A stretch of 64,000 nt of DNA from Heterodera schachtii (GCA_023374025.1 SIJG01000195.1:91643-155642), one strand, 5' to 3'. Counted from the stretch's first letter, positions 1 through 13,979 are shown. Made by a program: numbers and translations. The notes: generated by a model not told the origin, from the sequence alone.

Positions 1-1137
1 TTTTTTATTTAAATATAGAATTGCTATAAATTTTTTTTTTAAATAATTGAGTTTCATCATAGCTTTCTTGGTCGAAAGTTAAAAAAATAGTCAGTATTCG
101 AATGCGAGTGTTGTTAAGTAAAATTTATAATAATTGTACATTTTCAGTGTCATTTTGAGTTTTCTAAGTTTAAAAAGTAAAGCTATAGCTTTTTATTAAA
201 ATCTTATTCATTTTATGATTTTATTAGGCTATAATTTATAAATCAAAGATATAATATTAAACAATTTAGAACCAATAATCAATATTCATATTAATTATTA
301 AATATTGTAAATAATTTATCTATTTATTGTTTCTCTTATTATCTTGAGTTTCTAAATATATTAATGAAATGTTTTGGGTCATTTAATACTACTTTAAAAT
401 GATTTATTAATATTTTATTATAGACACTTAAATTTTTTATATTAAATCCAATTCTTTTTGATAACAAGTACACAAATGCCTTTATTGTTTATGTATTCTT
501 AATATTCTTGCGTTCATGTGGTAATTCCTTTCTACGAGATCCATTTAGTGTGACGAAAGTTTATGTCTATACAAGTAAAATTTAAGTAATTTATTCCTTC
601 AATTAATTATTGCATTTATTAATTATGCAAAATCTTTCATTATACTTATTTAAAATTGCTTTATTGTTCTAGAGAGTTATATCTTTTTATTTGAGTTTAT
701 TGCAAATTAGCTGAAGTTATTCTTAAAATAAACGACTTTATGAATAACAATAATTTTAATTTAGTTATAAATAAATCAATATTAGATTTTTTTAATATTA
801 GCCATAATAATAATTGCATTATAACAAAATTTTGATTTATTTAATACTTGTAACTTCCGGTTTTATAAAAAAATAAATAAACACTTTCAAATTAATTTTT
901 TAAAAATAAATTCGTTTAATAAAAGAGAGTTATTAAGCAATATCAAAAAATATATAAATTAATAAATTAGCATAAAATAAATTATTTCAAACTTCGATAA
1001 ACTTTGATTTAAATTATTATTTGCTAATAAATTAACACCTTCTAATAATTTATAAGACTTTTGTTAACGAATGCATTAATTTATCTGGTAATAAAATTTC
1101 ATATAATTTCTTCCTTTTTTAATCTATGTATCATGGT
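1..1137. other. AT-rich stretch, no gene seen
   Basis: Very AT-rich sequence with stops in all frames at short intervals. I see no splice-site pattern, RNA gene or repeat that I can support. Confidence 0.6.
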
Positions 1138-1240
1138 TGACGCCCGAATCCCGAAACCCGACATTTTCACGTCCCGAAACCCGAAACCCGAAACCCGAAT
1201 CCCGATCCGATGATTTTGGGTCGGGATTCGGGACAAAATA
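1138..1240 (+). repeat. CCCGAA word array, copy 1
   Basis: About 100 bp built from repeated CCCGAA/CCCGAT words in an AT-rich surround. It closes with the inverse words (TCGGGATTCGGGAC), so the right half can fold on the left. A second copy in the same orientation lies at 1859-1955, and a looser relative at 33960-34033. It is probably an end region of a dispersed non-autonomous element, but no target duplication was found. Confidence 0.5.
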
Positions 1241-1355
1241 AGCACTGGTAAGAAAGGGATCTGGGTGAAAATTAGTTAGATAAGAAAATTGGTGAAGTCA
1301 GAAATATGAGAAAAAAATTAAATTATTTATTTAATTTAAAACCATTTCTCCTAAG

Positions 1356-1433
1356 GTTTGTGTGGTCTAGTGGCTAAACCTTCTGGCCTTCAGTGTTTGT
1401 CTCTTAAGTTCAGTTCCCCTGTGGGACATAAAC
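1356..1433 (+). tRNA. tRNA-like remnant or SINE head
   Basis: A 78-nt segment begins GTTTGTG and ends CATAAAC, which pair over 7 bp with one G-T. An A-box-like TGGTCTAGTGGCTA follows the first stem in the right place, and a B-box-like GTTCAGTTCCC lies near the 3' end, followed by a T run. The anticodon stem and a normal T arm do not form. This is therefore a degenerate tRNA or tRNA-derived repeat rather than a working gene. Confidence 0.3.
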
Positions 1434-1559
1434 TTTTTTTCATTTTTTCTTACATTATTTTAATTGAAATTTAATTAATAATAAAATATTCAAAATTTTA
1501 TTTTTCCTTCATTTTTACTAAAAAGCCACTAATTAACCAAATATTTAGTCATCTTTGGC

Positions 1560-1800
1560 AAATTCTGTTAACATATTACACTCAAATTTTCAAAATTTTC
1601 CCGGCGGCGCCTATCGGCACCGCCGTCCCCCCCCCCCCCCGCCAATGTTCACAGTAAGTTTTTTGGAAAAAGCGGCGCAAAAAAAACACTTTAAAAGCGA
1701 AAATTTGCCTTAAAATCGCAAAAATTTGACAATTTTGGTGAAACTCTGTTAACAAATTACAAATTGCACTCAAAATTCCAAAATTTTCTCCGGCGGTGCC
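1560..1800 (+). repeat. Dispersed GC-dyad repeat, two tandem copies
   Basis: Two copies of a segment with the pattern CTGTTAACA-ACTCAAA-AAAATTTTC followed by a GC dyad. The first dyad reads CGGCGGCGCCTATCGGCACC and leads into a run of 14 C; the second is CGGCGGTGCC. Related copies lie near 29480, 51185 and 57085-57240. A scattered non-coding repeat family; function unknown. Confidence 0.5.
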
Positions 1801-1858
1801 AATATCGAATAAAAAATTTTCAATGATTTTTGAACATATATTTTAAAAAAAAATTTAA

Positions 1859-1955
1859 TTGACCCGAATCCCGAAACTCGACATTTTTTTCGTCCCGAAT
1901 CCCGACCCGATAATTTTTCGGCCGACCCGACCCGAATCCCAATCCGATATTTTTC
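1859..1955 (+). repeat. CCCGAA word array, copy 2
   Basis: Same orientation as the array at 1138-1240 and same opening (TTGAC-CCGAATCCCGAAA, then CGACATTTT and CGTCCCGAA). The two copies bracket the tRNA-like segment and the GC-dyad repeats, so they may be the ends of one composite element. No flanking duplication was found. Confidence 0.45.
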
Positions 1956-2850
1956 TCAATATTTTATTTAAGATATCTAATATATTTTACTTTATTTTAT
2001 TTTTGAATTAAATATAATTGTAAAAATCTTAATAAATTAAAAATTTAATGAATTCTAAATTGGTTATTTGTCATTTAATTTTCTATCATAATGCCAGCAT
2101 ACGTTTTTCTTATAACTTTTTTAAAAAGTTGGTTTTATTTTTTTTATTTTTAGGAACTTTTAATGAATTTTACTTTTGTTATCTTACCTTTCTCACAATT
2201 ACGTGCCAAATGCTCGTCCTTACATCTGTAGCACTCAAGACGTTTATTTTTAAACAAAATAATTTTGATCTTACAAAATATTTTATATATTAAATATTTA
2301 TTTCTTAATCTTTATTTTTATATTATTTTTCTATTTCAAAAAAAATTATAATAATTATTTTTGACTAAAAATAAACTTACTAAAATGCTTTATTGTTACA
2401 TTAAATAAATGAATTTATATTTTCATTTTTTGTATTCATATTAGGAATGCATTTATATTAATAATTTTTTTTTTCAATTCGGCTCCATATTTTAAAGTAT
2501 GTATAACAGCGGCGACTTTTTTTTTAAATTCTTTAATTTAATTGTTCTTGCAATAATAAAGTTTTTCGTGTTAATAATATTAATAATTAAAGTTTATCAT
2601 GGTTGATTATACTGATCAACTCTCATATTTTCATCGGTAGCTAAATTCGGAGATTAAAAAAAACTTTTTTTAGATATAATTGTATAATTTGAAATTGTTG
2701 AGTATTTTTTGGATATTTAAATTCACTTAGTCACATGCTACAATTCATATTAAAAGCTCAAATTGACAGATCGTTGAATGTAAATTCATGTTGTTTAGCT
2801 TATCACTTTTCTTTGAATCCAAAATTATTTAATTTAAATTTTTTTTAGGG
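1956..2850. other. AT-rich stretch, no gene seen
   Basis: AT-rich, no open frame with protein-like composition, no RNA signal. The 81-codon frame at 2048-2293 is Phe/Leu-rich low complexity and is not supported as a gene. Confidence 0.5.
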
Positions 2851-3954
2851 TAAATTACCGTATTATCTCTAATTATCCCCCTGTCTCCATTAATACCCCC
2901 ATCTCCATTAATCCCCCCTTTCTAAGGAGGTTGAACAATTATCCCCCCGTCTCCATTTATCCCTCCGAAGGGATAAATACAATTTTTTATTTTCGAAAAA
3001 ATTTTCTTAAAATTCAAAAAATTAATTCAAAAGCGAAATTCATTTAAATGTTTAATAAATATGAAAAAATAATACGGAAAATTCACTTACATCACCGGGA
3101 TCGAACCTGACCCCCCCCCCCCCCCCCCCTCCTCAGAATGATGCCTCAGATTCCCGATTATGCAGGTTTTCTGAGGCCTTAACGAAGTCCTAATCAAAAT
3201 CTAATTTTAAATTCTTGACAGCGCTCTAAATACCCCAAAAACATATTTTTGGAAGATTTTGAAAGAAAAAAGTTTTCCATTCAAAAACCATATGCAACCC
3301 CCATTTTTGGTCACGAATTCCAAAATAAGTTTTTGTTAAAATTTTCTTCAAAAAGAGATAAAATATAAAATAAAATGCCTCTTATAATGCAAATAATTCA
3401 TTTCTAGTTTTTTTAATTTATGAAAACTCCTTTTCAGAACAAAGTTCTGATTTTCTGAAAAATTAAATTTCCAGAATTTCTGGAAAAATTTTTTGCATCT
3501 TAAAATTAGAAAAACCAAATAAAACCATAAAATTCTCACGATTTTCTTTATTTTTTAAGCTTTATTCCACTAACACTATCCAATCAAACCCTGAAGTGAG
3601 TTTTGAGTCTCAATTATTTCCCAGGCATAAAAAATGTTCCAAATTTTCTGAAACGTGAAATAAGGTCATTTCGTTCAATATTTTAGAGATTTTGTCAATG
3701 TTTTGTTAATATTTAGGCCTTTTTCGGATTTTTCATGAAAAATTTAGAAAATTTTTTAACAAAAATGCAATAAAAAAGATTTTTTTGAAGAGAACATTTT
3801 TTGGCGAAATGTTCAAAAAAATTTCATTCAATAATTCGGTCGAAAATAATCCCCCCGTCTCCATTTATCCCCCGTATCTAATAATCCTCCCCTTTCTGAG
3901 AAGGTTGAATATTAATCCCCCCGGGGGGATAATTAGAGATAATACGGTATTTTA
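2851..3954. mobile_element. 1.1-kb TIR element with TA ends (MITE-like)
   Basis: The left end reads ACCGTATTATCTCTAATTAT. The right end is its exact inverse complement over the same stretch (ATAATTAGAGATAATACGGT), giving about 30 bp of TIR with one mismatch near the tip. TA lies at both boundaries, consistent with the TA duplication of mariner/Tc1-type elements. Just inside each TIR are repeats of CCCCCGTCTCCATTTATCCC in which one G or T varies. The interior holds a run of 19-20 C at about 3110-3129 next to a B-box-like GGTTCGATCCC on the minus strand. No transposase frame is present, so it is non-autonomous. The ORFs at 3348-3539 and 3785-4063 are not supported. Confidence 0.75.
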
Positions 3955-6900
3955 TATTATTAGTTTGTTTATTTTGATCCTCAATCCTTTTCAATTTTAT
4001 TATTATTCAGGTATGAATATTTATCGGCATTTGATCAAAAATTCTCAGCTACATAAAATTTAGAAATCATTTTTCTAGAGAAAGAATATTTACAAAGATT
4101 CCAATAACGCGTTATTAGTTTTAATATTAATTATAATACCCAAAAATTACTTAACCATTTTTCTTTGTTTATTTATGATTTCGGAAAGATAATATTGTCC
4201 AATTGATCCACTTTGTTTCATATTCAAGCCTTCATTCTTGGTTTTATTTAAAAAATATAATACTTAGTTTCTTTTATTGTTATTTTTAATAAAGATCGTC
4301 CTGGTGCATAAGTAATTTTATCTTATTCCTTTTTTATCGTACATTATAATAATTTTTTGTGTGAAATTAAAATTATGTTTCAATTTTTTATAGGAGATTG
4401 TATTTGGTTTGTTAGATAATGTATATGTATTTTTGCTGAGTGGTTGTGTATGATTGGCTTTTTTATTTTTTCTGCTATGATTTAAAAATGTTTAAAAAAT
4501 AAATTATTTGAAATAAGAAATATTTATTTTAATTCCATTAAATTTATTAAAAAATAGCAAATTGTTATTTTTTATTTAAATACATGTACTGTTATTATAC
4601 CTTTTTAAGCAAAATTTTAATTTTCTAACATTTATTAATAAAATATTTTTACATAAATTTGTTGATATCCTCATTATCTATTTATCTATTCAATGTAATG
4701 CATTTATTTTATTACTTGCTATTAATTATTTTGTCTCATTTTTATTTAATGCTTTATTTTGCGGGAGTCCATGTTTTTGGCAATTGTTCCTTCAGTGCTT
4801 ACTCGTTGGTGGACTATATACAATCGCATGCGGATGCGGAAAAACTTTTATGGTTTTCATGCTAATTGATTTATTATTTTTAATTTCATTTTCTATTTCT
4901 TTAATCAAATATTAAACAGTTTTTAAAAAAATAAGTTGGTTTTATTTTTTTAATTTCTATGAACTTTCTAATAAGTAAAAACATTATACATAACTTTCCA
5001 TTTCTGTATTTTTTACTGCTGAGGTTGAATATGTTTTATTTATAATTTCTTCATTGCCTCATATTGCTTATAACTTCGATGTAAATCAAATAAAGGGTCA
5101 TTTAGGTTAAATTAACACTGACTAAATTTATCTTTTTTAATGTTAAAAATATTGCATTGATCTTCATATTTTGTAAATGATTTATTATTTAGGTTTGTTT
5201 ATTTATTTTTATTTTTTCAAAATGATAATTGGGATAAAATTTGATTTAATTTTTAATCAATTTTATTCATTCAACATATGATTGGCTACATGGATAAATA
5301 AATAACATTTATTAAATTTTTAATCTCTCACAAATATTTTAGTTTCACTTTTATTTATTAATCACGCTTTAAAATTAGAATGAGATTAGCGAATTTTCAA
5401 GGTAATTCATTTAATTTGTGTATATTTAAGGGACATCATAAAATATAAATATATTATTTATGGAAATTAATGTCGATCTAACTTGAGCAACTCAAAGATT
5501 TATTTACCAAAAAATAAGATAAAAATCTAATTAAATTTATTGGTTTCATCATCATAACAGTTAGATATTTATTATTTTTAATTAAAAATACAAATCTAAG
5601 GTAATAAGCAATAAAATAAACCCTCTATAATTTTTTATCTGCAATTAAAAAAAATTAATATTGTTTACATGCGCAATAAAACAATTAAAGGCTATAATAG
5701 AGAAATTGACCACGCTTTAATCGTTGCATGAGATTATTTAATATTATTTAACCAAAAAATGCATGAAAATTATTAAGCAAAATATAGAATAAATTATATT
5801 TATCTAAAATATGCTTTTTTAAATACGAAATTCTTTAAATGTTTCGTTAATTTAGCAGACAATCCGTTTTTGCATTAATGAATATCCTAATAAAATAGAA
5901 ACCAAAAATTCCATAAAATTAATCATAAAAAATAATTTTACAAATATTGATTAAAACACGAGTCGATGATACCCATCGAGTGCCCAAGTTAAAAATTAAA
6001 AGTTAAAAATTAAAATATAGAATAAATAAATAATAACTTATAAAAAGATTGATAATCACTTTTTTGGTATTAAATTAGTAAGCTATTTTTAAAATAAAAA
6101 TAAAAGAAAGAATTCAGTAAAATTTATTTATGATAAACTAATAAGATTATATTTATTTAATATTTAACTATTAAATTAGTCAAATGTGTTAATTTTTTGC
6201 AAAGAATTTAAATATATGTTTTTCTAAAAATATACAAATTAATTCATTTTATAGCGTGTCTTCGTCGATGAGCCAGAGGACTCATTTAGAAAGAGGTTTA
6301 GCTATAAACATAAAATAAAGATCGCATAAATTTTTTTTTTAAAATAATTTTTATAAAATGTACAAAACAAAAATAACATAAATAAATTTACCTAAAAAAG
6401 ACATTATTTCATGAAAATCCATCTAATTATCTAACAAAGAAAATAATATTTATTTTAATTTGTCTTAAGAAGAATTTTTATTATTTTTATGAAAAAGATA
6501 ATTTTAAATTATTATTTTTAAATTTAAGCAAAATTCACCATAGACTGACTAACAATTAGGTAGTTGTTTTCATTTTTGTTTATATCAATTTTCTTATTAA
6601 TATAAACTTTTATTAAATTTACATTTATGAATTTGTTTTCTCATGAAGAATATTGCCCTATGTTTTTGGATAGATATTATTATCTAATTATTTTTTTTCA
6701 AAGTCAGACATTATAACCTTATTGTTTATATAGAATATATATATTAAAATAAATGAAAAGAATAATTATCAAATAAATAATAAAATTTAATAATAAAACT
6801 TAAGCATAGTATTCAGGGTACGATTAATCCCCAAAACATAAAAATTTGTTCATTTAATAAATAAAAAATCAAATTTAACAAATTTATTGCATAAAAAATT

Positions 6901-9900
6901 GAAAACAGAAAAAACTAATAAAATAATGAAATCTTATATCAACTAATATTTGCAAGCAGTTATTATATTTTACTATATTGGAATAAGAAATTATTAAAAG
7001 ATTAAAATACCCAGTTAATCTTTAAACATTTAAGATGAAATATATTTACAAATAATAGCATTTAAAAATATTTGTTTGATCGCGTTGAATTTAAATGATA
7101 ATATAATTGAATAAATATTTGATTTAATTATGATGTATGACAGACATCATGAAAGCAGAGATAAACGGTAAAATGGACCTGATTTGACTGGCGTACATCG
7201 AATAATTAATAGCAAAAATTTCCACACGTTCAAATATAAATATTTATACTAAATTGAACATAATTTTATTAAATTTATAATACCAATTTTAGTTAATAAA
7301 ATGGACTCTCTTCTGAGAAAATAAAAATTAATTATTTGAAATACCAAGCTTGCCAATATTATAAAATCTAATGATATATATCACTAATAAAATTATTAAA
7401 AACATATAATATAAATTAAATTTATCAACTTATTCTATAGCAAAGTAATAATAAATTTTAAAAAAGAAATAAACAAAACTAATAATAACCAAAGAAACGC
7501 TGGCTCGTTTACACCAGAAAATTATATTTTTTTTAAAATTCAATTATAATATTTATTAAACATTCTAAAAAAGATAAATTGCAAAAAATAGATTTCTTCG
7601 AGTTTTATTGACTAACTTATTTTTTAGGAATTAAATAAATTAAAAAGAATTATTTAAACAATAAGTATATAATATACCTGTGAAGTTTTTTTCTTTCCAC
7701 TATTATTTATTTAATAGAAATTCTTTATTAAAATATGAAGAAACATCCGACAGTCATATTTTTCAATTAATTCGATGATTTTTTACTATTTCAATTTAAT
7801 GACCAATGACAATTTTAGGATTTAAGTGTCTATAAAATCACGAAATAAAAAAATCGGTAGCAATATTAGCTTTTTATTACTTCATTTAATAATTTTCTTT
7901 AATGATTCCTCGGATTATGGCATTTTATAGTGATCTTTAGGTTTATGGCTCTTTGAATAAAAATAAAAATTTATTTGGATATCAATTAATTTTTTGCATA
8001 ATTTACTAATATTTGTAGATAACTATGTTACCTTTTAAATTTATAATTATTATTGAGAAATCTCTTTTTATTATTAAATTTAAATGTTAATTTAAAAAAT
8101 TTTTTTTTATAATTATAAATTAATTTTTTCCCTATATTATCGCAAATTTTACATGTTTACGATATATTAATTAATTGCATTTTATTTTTATTATTTTAAT
8201 CTATGTTGAATTAATACAACAACTATTAAAAGTTAAATAAATCATCTTTGGCTCTATTCCTTTGACAGTTAATGCGTCTTAATTAATATATTTTATATTT
8301 GTTAAGAATCTAAACGAGGGTTTCATAAGCGGAATTATTTGATACTATAACTTAAACTTAATTCAAATTTCGGAATGTTTTCGCTTCGATGAATATTTCA
8401 AAAAAACTCAAAAAAAATGTGACATACATACATCGTTACACACTGAATTAGTATAGTTAAAAACACATTTCTAATAAATATTTTGTGAATCTTATGATTA
8501 TGAGTAGCGTAACAGTTTTTTGTTTTTGGATTTTATTTAAATTATAATAGAAAAAAATTTGCTTTCGATAAATTATTTTTCAATTATTTATTAATAATGA
8601 TCAAGATCACTCTTTGTTTGGCAGGTTTGGCACATCCTTATAAATATAAAACAAATAATCTACATTTCTTACAATAGTCATTTCAAAAATATTATATTTT
8701 ACAATTAAATATTAGCGTATATAATAAGTTTTTTGTATTTTTTATGTTTTTTTAACTTTTTATTAAATTGTTATTATATTTAAACTTTCTCTAATATTAA
8801 TAATCTTGTAAATTTCAAATTTACATTATTTTCTTTATTTAACCTAACTTATTACTGTTTTTTCCGTGGTTGTTTTTATCCCTTGTGAATTTTTTGCGAT
8901 ATTAAAAAACTACTAGTAATTAATATAAAAATTCACTTTGTTTTAAAGCTAAAATTAAATAATATCTAAATATAATTGCTTTAAAATTTAATTTTTCAAA
9001 ATAAAAAATTATATATCACGAAAATGTATATTGCCTCCATAGTCGTATTTTATTTAAAGACTACTTTATCTTTAAATATACTTTAAAAATTAAAAATTGG
9101 CAACATTAATTAAACCATGCTTTAATTAATATATTTAAAAATATATTTTCTCATTTAATCATGTTTTCTTGTTTTGAAATAAAATCAAAACTCAAAAATA
9201 TTTTCTTAATTTTTAATATTATTTAAATTATGATGTTTTTTGCATTTTATTTCCGCTCTCTCTTTTTAGAGCTCATTATTTTGTCATTTAAAAAAATTTT
9301 TCTTCAATTTTTAGTTTGTATCTTTTATAGAAATTATAAAATCCATTATAAATTTACCAGGTCTTATTTAATTTAGATAAATCTATAAGAATAGTTATTT
9401 AATTCACTTGATATGCGAGACGTACATAAATACATAGAATTAATGATTTAAATATTTTATTTTTACTTTCATTATTTTATTCGAATGTGTAAACTTGATT
9501 GAAATTGTTTATTGTCAGTTTTCATCATTAAGTGTTTAATGAGGTTTATTATTTTGAATCTATTTTCATATAACTAACCGAACGTGAACTTTATCCCAAC
9601 CTGTATTGGAGAAAATTAAATAATAAAATTTATCAATTTTTATAATCATTACAATAAAGTTTATCAAAGAAAAATAGTTTCAATATAAATATAAATAATT
9701 AAAAAATTATTTTTATAGAGCTAAAACTTAGCAAATATTATATCTTTGGGTAAATATATTATTTCATAGCAAATACAGGTATTAATGAGGAAAATCATTC
9801 TCGAAATAGTAATGAACAATTCAATTTAAACATTCTGAAATAATTTTGAAAGATTTGAATACCTAATTAATTAAAATTTTAAAACAAACTAAATATGAAT

Positions 9901-10847
9901 AACTGAAGATCAACCAATTAACTCACATACTTTATTTATTTTCAATAAGCAACAAAAATTAGCAAACATAATTACTACAGAACTAAGTTCGTCTATTGAA
10001 ATGAAATAAATATTTTTTTTATTTTATAAAAATTAAAAAAAGACACTAATAAACCAAGCCAGACAATTTTTTTCTCACAAGTATAGAACTCAGAAAGCTG
10101 CCAAAATTTCAAAAAAAAATTAAGACTATATTTATATTTAATGACTTTATTAGAAAACTAACTAACCTAAATAAATGCAAAAATGAAATCTTTATTTATT
10201 AGTAATACATCATCTATCAGACAACCAATCAGACAACCAACAATATTATTGGAAAAAAAGACAATTTAAATTAGCTAAACCCGGAGTGATGCAGCCGCAT
10301 ATGACCGGTGGGAATATCAAAACATTGAATGACCCTGGATAAAAATTTTTTGTTTAAATTTCTATTCTATATTAATATTTGAACCGAATAGTGAAACCAA
10401 CATTTATTTAACAGTGTGAAAAATGGTACCACCATTTCTGACCGAATTAAATGCAAATTTTGAATTATACCAAAATAATTAAGAAATTCAGCAAGTAGCC
10501 GAAGACTACTGAGACTATTGCATTAATTTAATTGTATTAAATGACCAGTCCATGTAATATAATTCAAAAACAAGACATAAAAGAAAAATAAAATAAACTA
10601 AGATTTTGAAGTCACTTTATTCTTTTCTGCTTTTACTTTTTCATTTTTTATTTAAATTTTAGGTTTATCTTTTCACTTTGATTTAATTTCATTATTATTT
10701 GATTATTTTTAATTTTTTTATTCATGTTATGTTTGCTATTAGATTATTTTTTTATAATATAAATTTAGAGTATATTTATTCAACAATCATTTTGCTTTAA
10801 TTTTTTTAATTGACTCTGTCATAAAAAAATAATATTTATAATAAAAG
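3955..10847. other. AT-rich desert, no gene seen
   Basis: Nearly 7 kb of extreme AT richness with short frames only. Small islands of higher GC (about 5958-5990, 6258-6290, 7140-7200 and 10275-10320) show no recognisable motif. I found no long repeat by eye; a self-comparison could reveal decayed copies. Confidence 0.5.
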
Positions 10848-10925
10848 GGGTTTGACAACTTTTGCGCCGCGCCATTTGCGCCGCGACACTTGCGCCGCTC
10901 AGCGAAAAAAGACATTTGCGCTCTC
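10848..10925 (+). repeat. TTTGCGCCGCG word array
   Basis: Three near-copies of TTGCGCCGC, then TTTGCGC, within 78 bp, in an otherwise AT-rich stretch. It resembles the one-word arrays next to the ends of the TIR elements further right. I see no inverse copy (GCGGCGCAA) in the next 2 kb, so it may be one end of a truncated element. Confidence 0.35.
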
Positions 10926-12615
10926 ATTAAAATAAAGTGTGGTTAAACAAATGATTGGTATTCATTAAAATTCTTTCTTCGAATTAACCGGCGGATTTTA
11001 GGACGAAAATAAAACCAAAATAGGTACTTAAATAAAGGCACTAAAATTGAGAAATAAGGCTAAAATGGTAAAATAGGGGCAAAAATTGAAAATCAGTGAT
11101 TTTTTCAATAAAATTAAATTAAAATCGATGTAAATAACTTATTGAGTATATTAATTACAACGAATTAAATTTTACTCTTTTAGCAAAAAAATAATTGGAT
11201 TTTCTTATATACAAACAAAAAATAAATATGATAATACTTATTATTTACAAACAAAAAAAAACATTTATTTTTCAATAATTTGTGAATAATAATAGATGTA
11301 ATCTATAAATCATTAATTTTGTTCTGTTTGCAAGTTTTCACACTCTTTTTTTAAGCTTGTTGAATAGTTATGAATTAGTTTTATTTTAATTCCTTAAAAA
11401 TTATAGTGCAATTATTTTCAAATATTTAAATTTCTAAAATTTGATATTTGATTTTTAATAAAGTAATGTACTCATTTTTATGTCTTTAGAATTTTTTTTT
11501 CTTTAACTATTATTATTTTAAACTAGAAATGCAATTTTCTAATGTTTTTTATTATTGTTATTAGTTCGTGCATATCAATTGCCTTATCCAGGAGAGCTCA
11601 AAATGAATGATGCATTTTTCTCCATTAAAAGTTTAAGTTTTTTTTTTGCATTGGGTTTAATTTAATATTTTTTAATTACATTCAGATTTTTCCATTATGG
11701 TAAATTTTGTACTTTAAAATTTATATTACGCACCATTCTTTTTTTGATTTCTAACAAATCACTAATGAAAATACTGTCGTTATAACCGTAATTCAATATT
11801 TTCACTTTATATTTTAATCCTTTTTCAATATTTAATGAGAATATTTTAATTTTTTCTTTCTTATCCAGTTTTGTTTGAATTAAATTTTCTCGTGACAAAA
11901 GTATTCATTGTTCCGATAACTGCCACAGTCAGTCATGAATGGAAAATAATAAAAAGAATTAAATTGTTAATACAAACACCAGTTTTAAAAAACACATGAG
12001 TGGGTAAAATACGCATATATTATTTTTTAAATTGAAACAAATTCTTAGAATAAACAATTGACATACTTTTTAGACAAAAAGTCTAAGATGCCATCTAATT
12101 GATTTTATTAATTTTTTTTATTAAAATACTTGCCAGTTTTTTTCTTATAATTAAATTTATATGTTTTGAAATCATTTCTATGCAATATTTTGTTTTATCA
12201 TTCCAGCACATGGAGAATTCACCAAAAAAAAAGAGTTTCCTTTCGTTTATTATTTCAATTATTTTTTAAATCACCAATCATATTCAGAAGTTAACAAAAA
12301 TATAATTTTATTATTTGTATCATTATTATATTTTTTACGAGTAAGTTAGCTTTTTCTTAGTTTAATCACATTTTATAGCTTTTTACTAGTCATACTCATA
12401 TTTTGTAATGATTTTTCTCAAAAAAAAAGAATCGCTAAAATATTTCATTAACAAGAATTAATTTTTGCGTCTAAAAAAGTAAATTTTATTTTTTTTGATT
12501 AATACGTCATGGCTTTTAATTTGGCGAATATTGTTTTATGATAAATCTAATATTTCATTCAATAAAATGATATTGTTATTAATAGAACTTTCCGTTCAAA
12601 CTAGTGCATATTTTC
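10926..12615. other. AT-rich stretch, no gene seen
   Basis: No supportable coding or RNA feature. The 67-codon minus frame at 11695-11898 is Lys/Ile/Asn-rich, as expected from AT-rich noise. Confidence 0.5.
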
Positions 12616-12997
12616 TAGGCTTTTATTTTAGCGCCTAAAAAGCCTAAAAATTTTTGAAAGAGCCTATTTTTGCCTATTTTGGCGTTTTGCCGAAAATTTA
12701 AAAAATGCAATAAACGAAAATACACTCCTAAGAATCGATTTTGGACTTTAAAAATATACCCCTAAGAATCAACCGAAAAATTTCTAAAAATAAACCCCCT
12801 AAGAAATGGAAAAATTTTTATCAAAATCGTCTTTAAATTTTTTTTTTTGGATAAATTTTTGAATTTAAAAATATTGTAACTTAATACTGATTTGACTTAT
12901 TTTTTATTTTCCATTTTTTAGTGCTTATTTTTGGGGTTTTTAGAGCCTAAAGCCTACCTATTTTGGCAGTTTTTAGAGCCTAAAAATCGTATCCCTA
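12616..12997. mobile_element. Decayed AGCCTA-word TIR element (A)
   Basis: The left end (CTAGGCTTTTATTTTAGCGCC) and the inverse of the right end (CTAGGGATACGATTTTTAGGC) share CTAGG and a TTTTAG-GC block. Both sides repeat GCCTAAAA/GCCTATTTT words. The interior has three copies of CCCCTAAGAATCGA-type text, the inverse of the core shared by elements at 13279, 26629, 32750 and 46728. No target duplication is visible, so the boundaries are uncertain. Confidence 0.5.
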
Positions 12998-13278
12998 GTT
13001 ATTTGATTCTTTAGTATTCTTCAAATTTTCATTATTTATTGAAATTTTTTAAATTTTAACGCGCATTTAATTTATAATATTCTTGTATATTACTGAAATA
13101 AAACTTTTGTTTTTAATTTAACATAAAACCTTTTATATTTATTTCAATAGTATTTAAAAACAATGGGTATGTTTTAAAATTATATTAATTATATTATAGA
13201 TTTATTAGGTTTTCTTCGCATATAATGATTGTTTATAAGATTAAATATAAAATTTTTTTTGTTTTTTTAAATAATTAG

Positions 13279-13900
13279 CAGGGCTGCAAAAAATATGCAC
13301 AAAAAGTGGCCAAAATATACGCATAAATATGTAAATAAAGTCGTGAAATATGCACTAAATATGCACAAAAATCGCAAAATATGCACCAAATATGCACAAA
13401 AAACTTGGAAATTAGGGTTGCAAATTAATTTTAAAAAGTTTTTTTTCATTAGTACACTTGACAATGAGCTACAGTTCTTTTATAAAATTCTCTTAGCAAA
13501 TATTGACATTTTTAAATCAAAAATTTTGTCATGAAAAAAAAAATTTGGGGGAAGAATTTTTGAGAAAACTTTCCAATTCTTAGTGGTGTGTTTTTTAAAA
13601 ATTTTCGGTCGATTCTTAGGGGTGTATTTTTCTGAATTTTTAGGGCCGATTCTTAGGGGTGTATTTTCCGTTTTTATTGGATTTTTGTTAACAAATTTTC
13701 CAGAAAATGGCAAAATATGCATAAAATGCAGAAAAACCCAAAATATGCAAAATATGCATAAAGGCCCAAATATGCAAAAATATGCAAATAAAAGTCCCGA
13801 TTTTTATTCGCAAACACAAAAAAGAAAGTGTTTTTCCTACTATTTAGAGCATGGAGAAGCCAGGAAAAAAATATGCTTTTGCATATTTTTTGCAGCCCTG
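13279..13900. mobile_element. ATGCA-word TIR element (B), hAT-like
   Basis: Perfect inverted ends: CAGGGCTGCAAAAAATATGC at the left, its inverse complement at the right. Flanks are ATAATTAG and GTAATTGG, matching at 6 of 8, like an aged 8-bp duplication. The word AAATATGCA is repeated near both ends. The centre has two copies of GATTCTTAGGGGTGTATTTT. The CAGGG start and 8-bp duplication are typical of hAT elements. No transposase is encoded; ORFs in both directions inside it (13267-13942) are by-products of the repeats. Confidence 0.8.
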
Positions 13901-13979
13901 GTAATTGGGTTTAAAATAATACGGATGGATCCTTTAATTTAATTAATAGAGAACCCATATTGGAACACATTGATCATAG

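Noticed and set aside
1138..1240. CCCGAA array as telomeric or centromeric repeat
   Set aside because: Too short, interstitial, has an inverse half and a second copy 700 bp away; does not match the nematode TTAGGC telomere repeat.
13267..13942. Four overlapping ORFs with MHKNRKICTKYAQ-like text
   Set aside because: Produced by the ATGCA word repeats of element B; mirrored on both strands.
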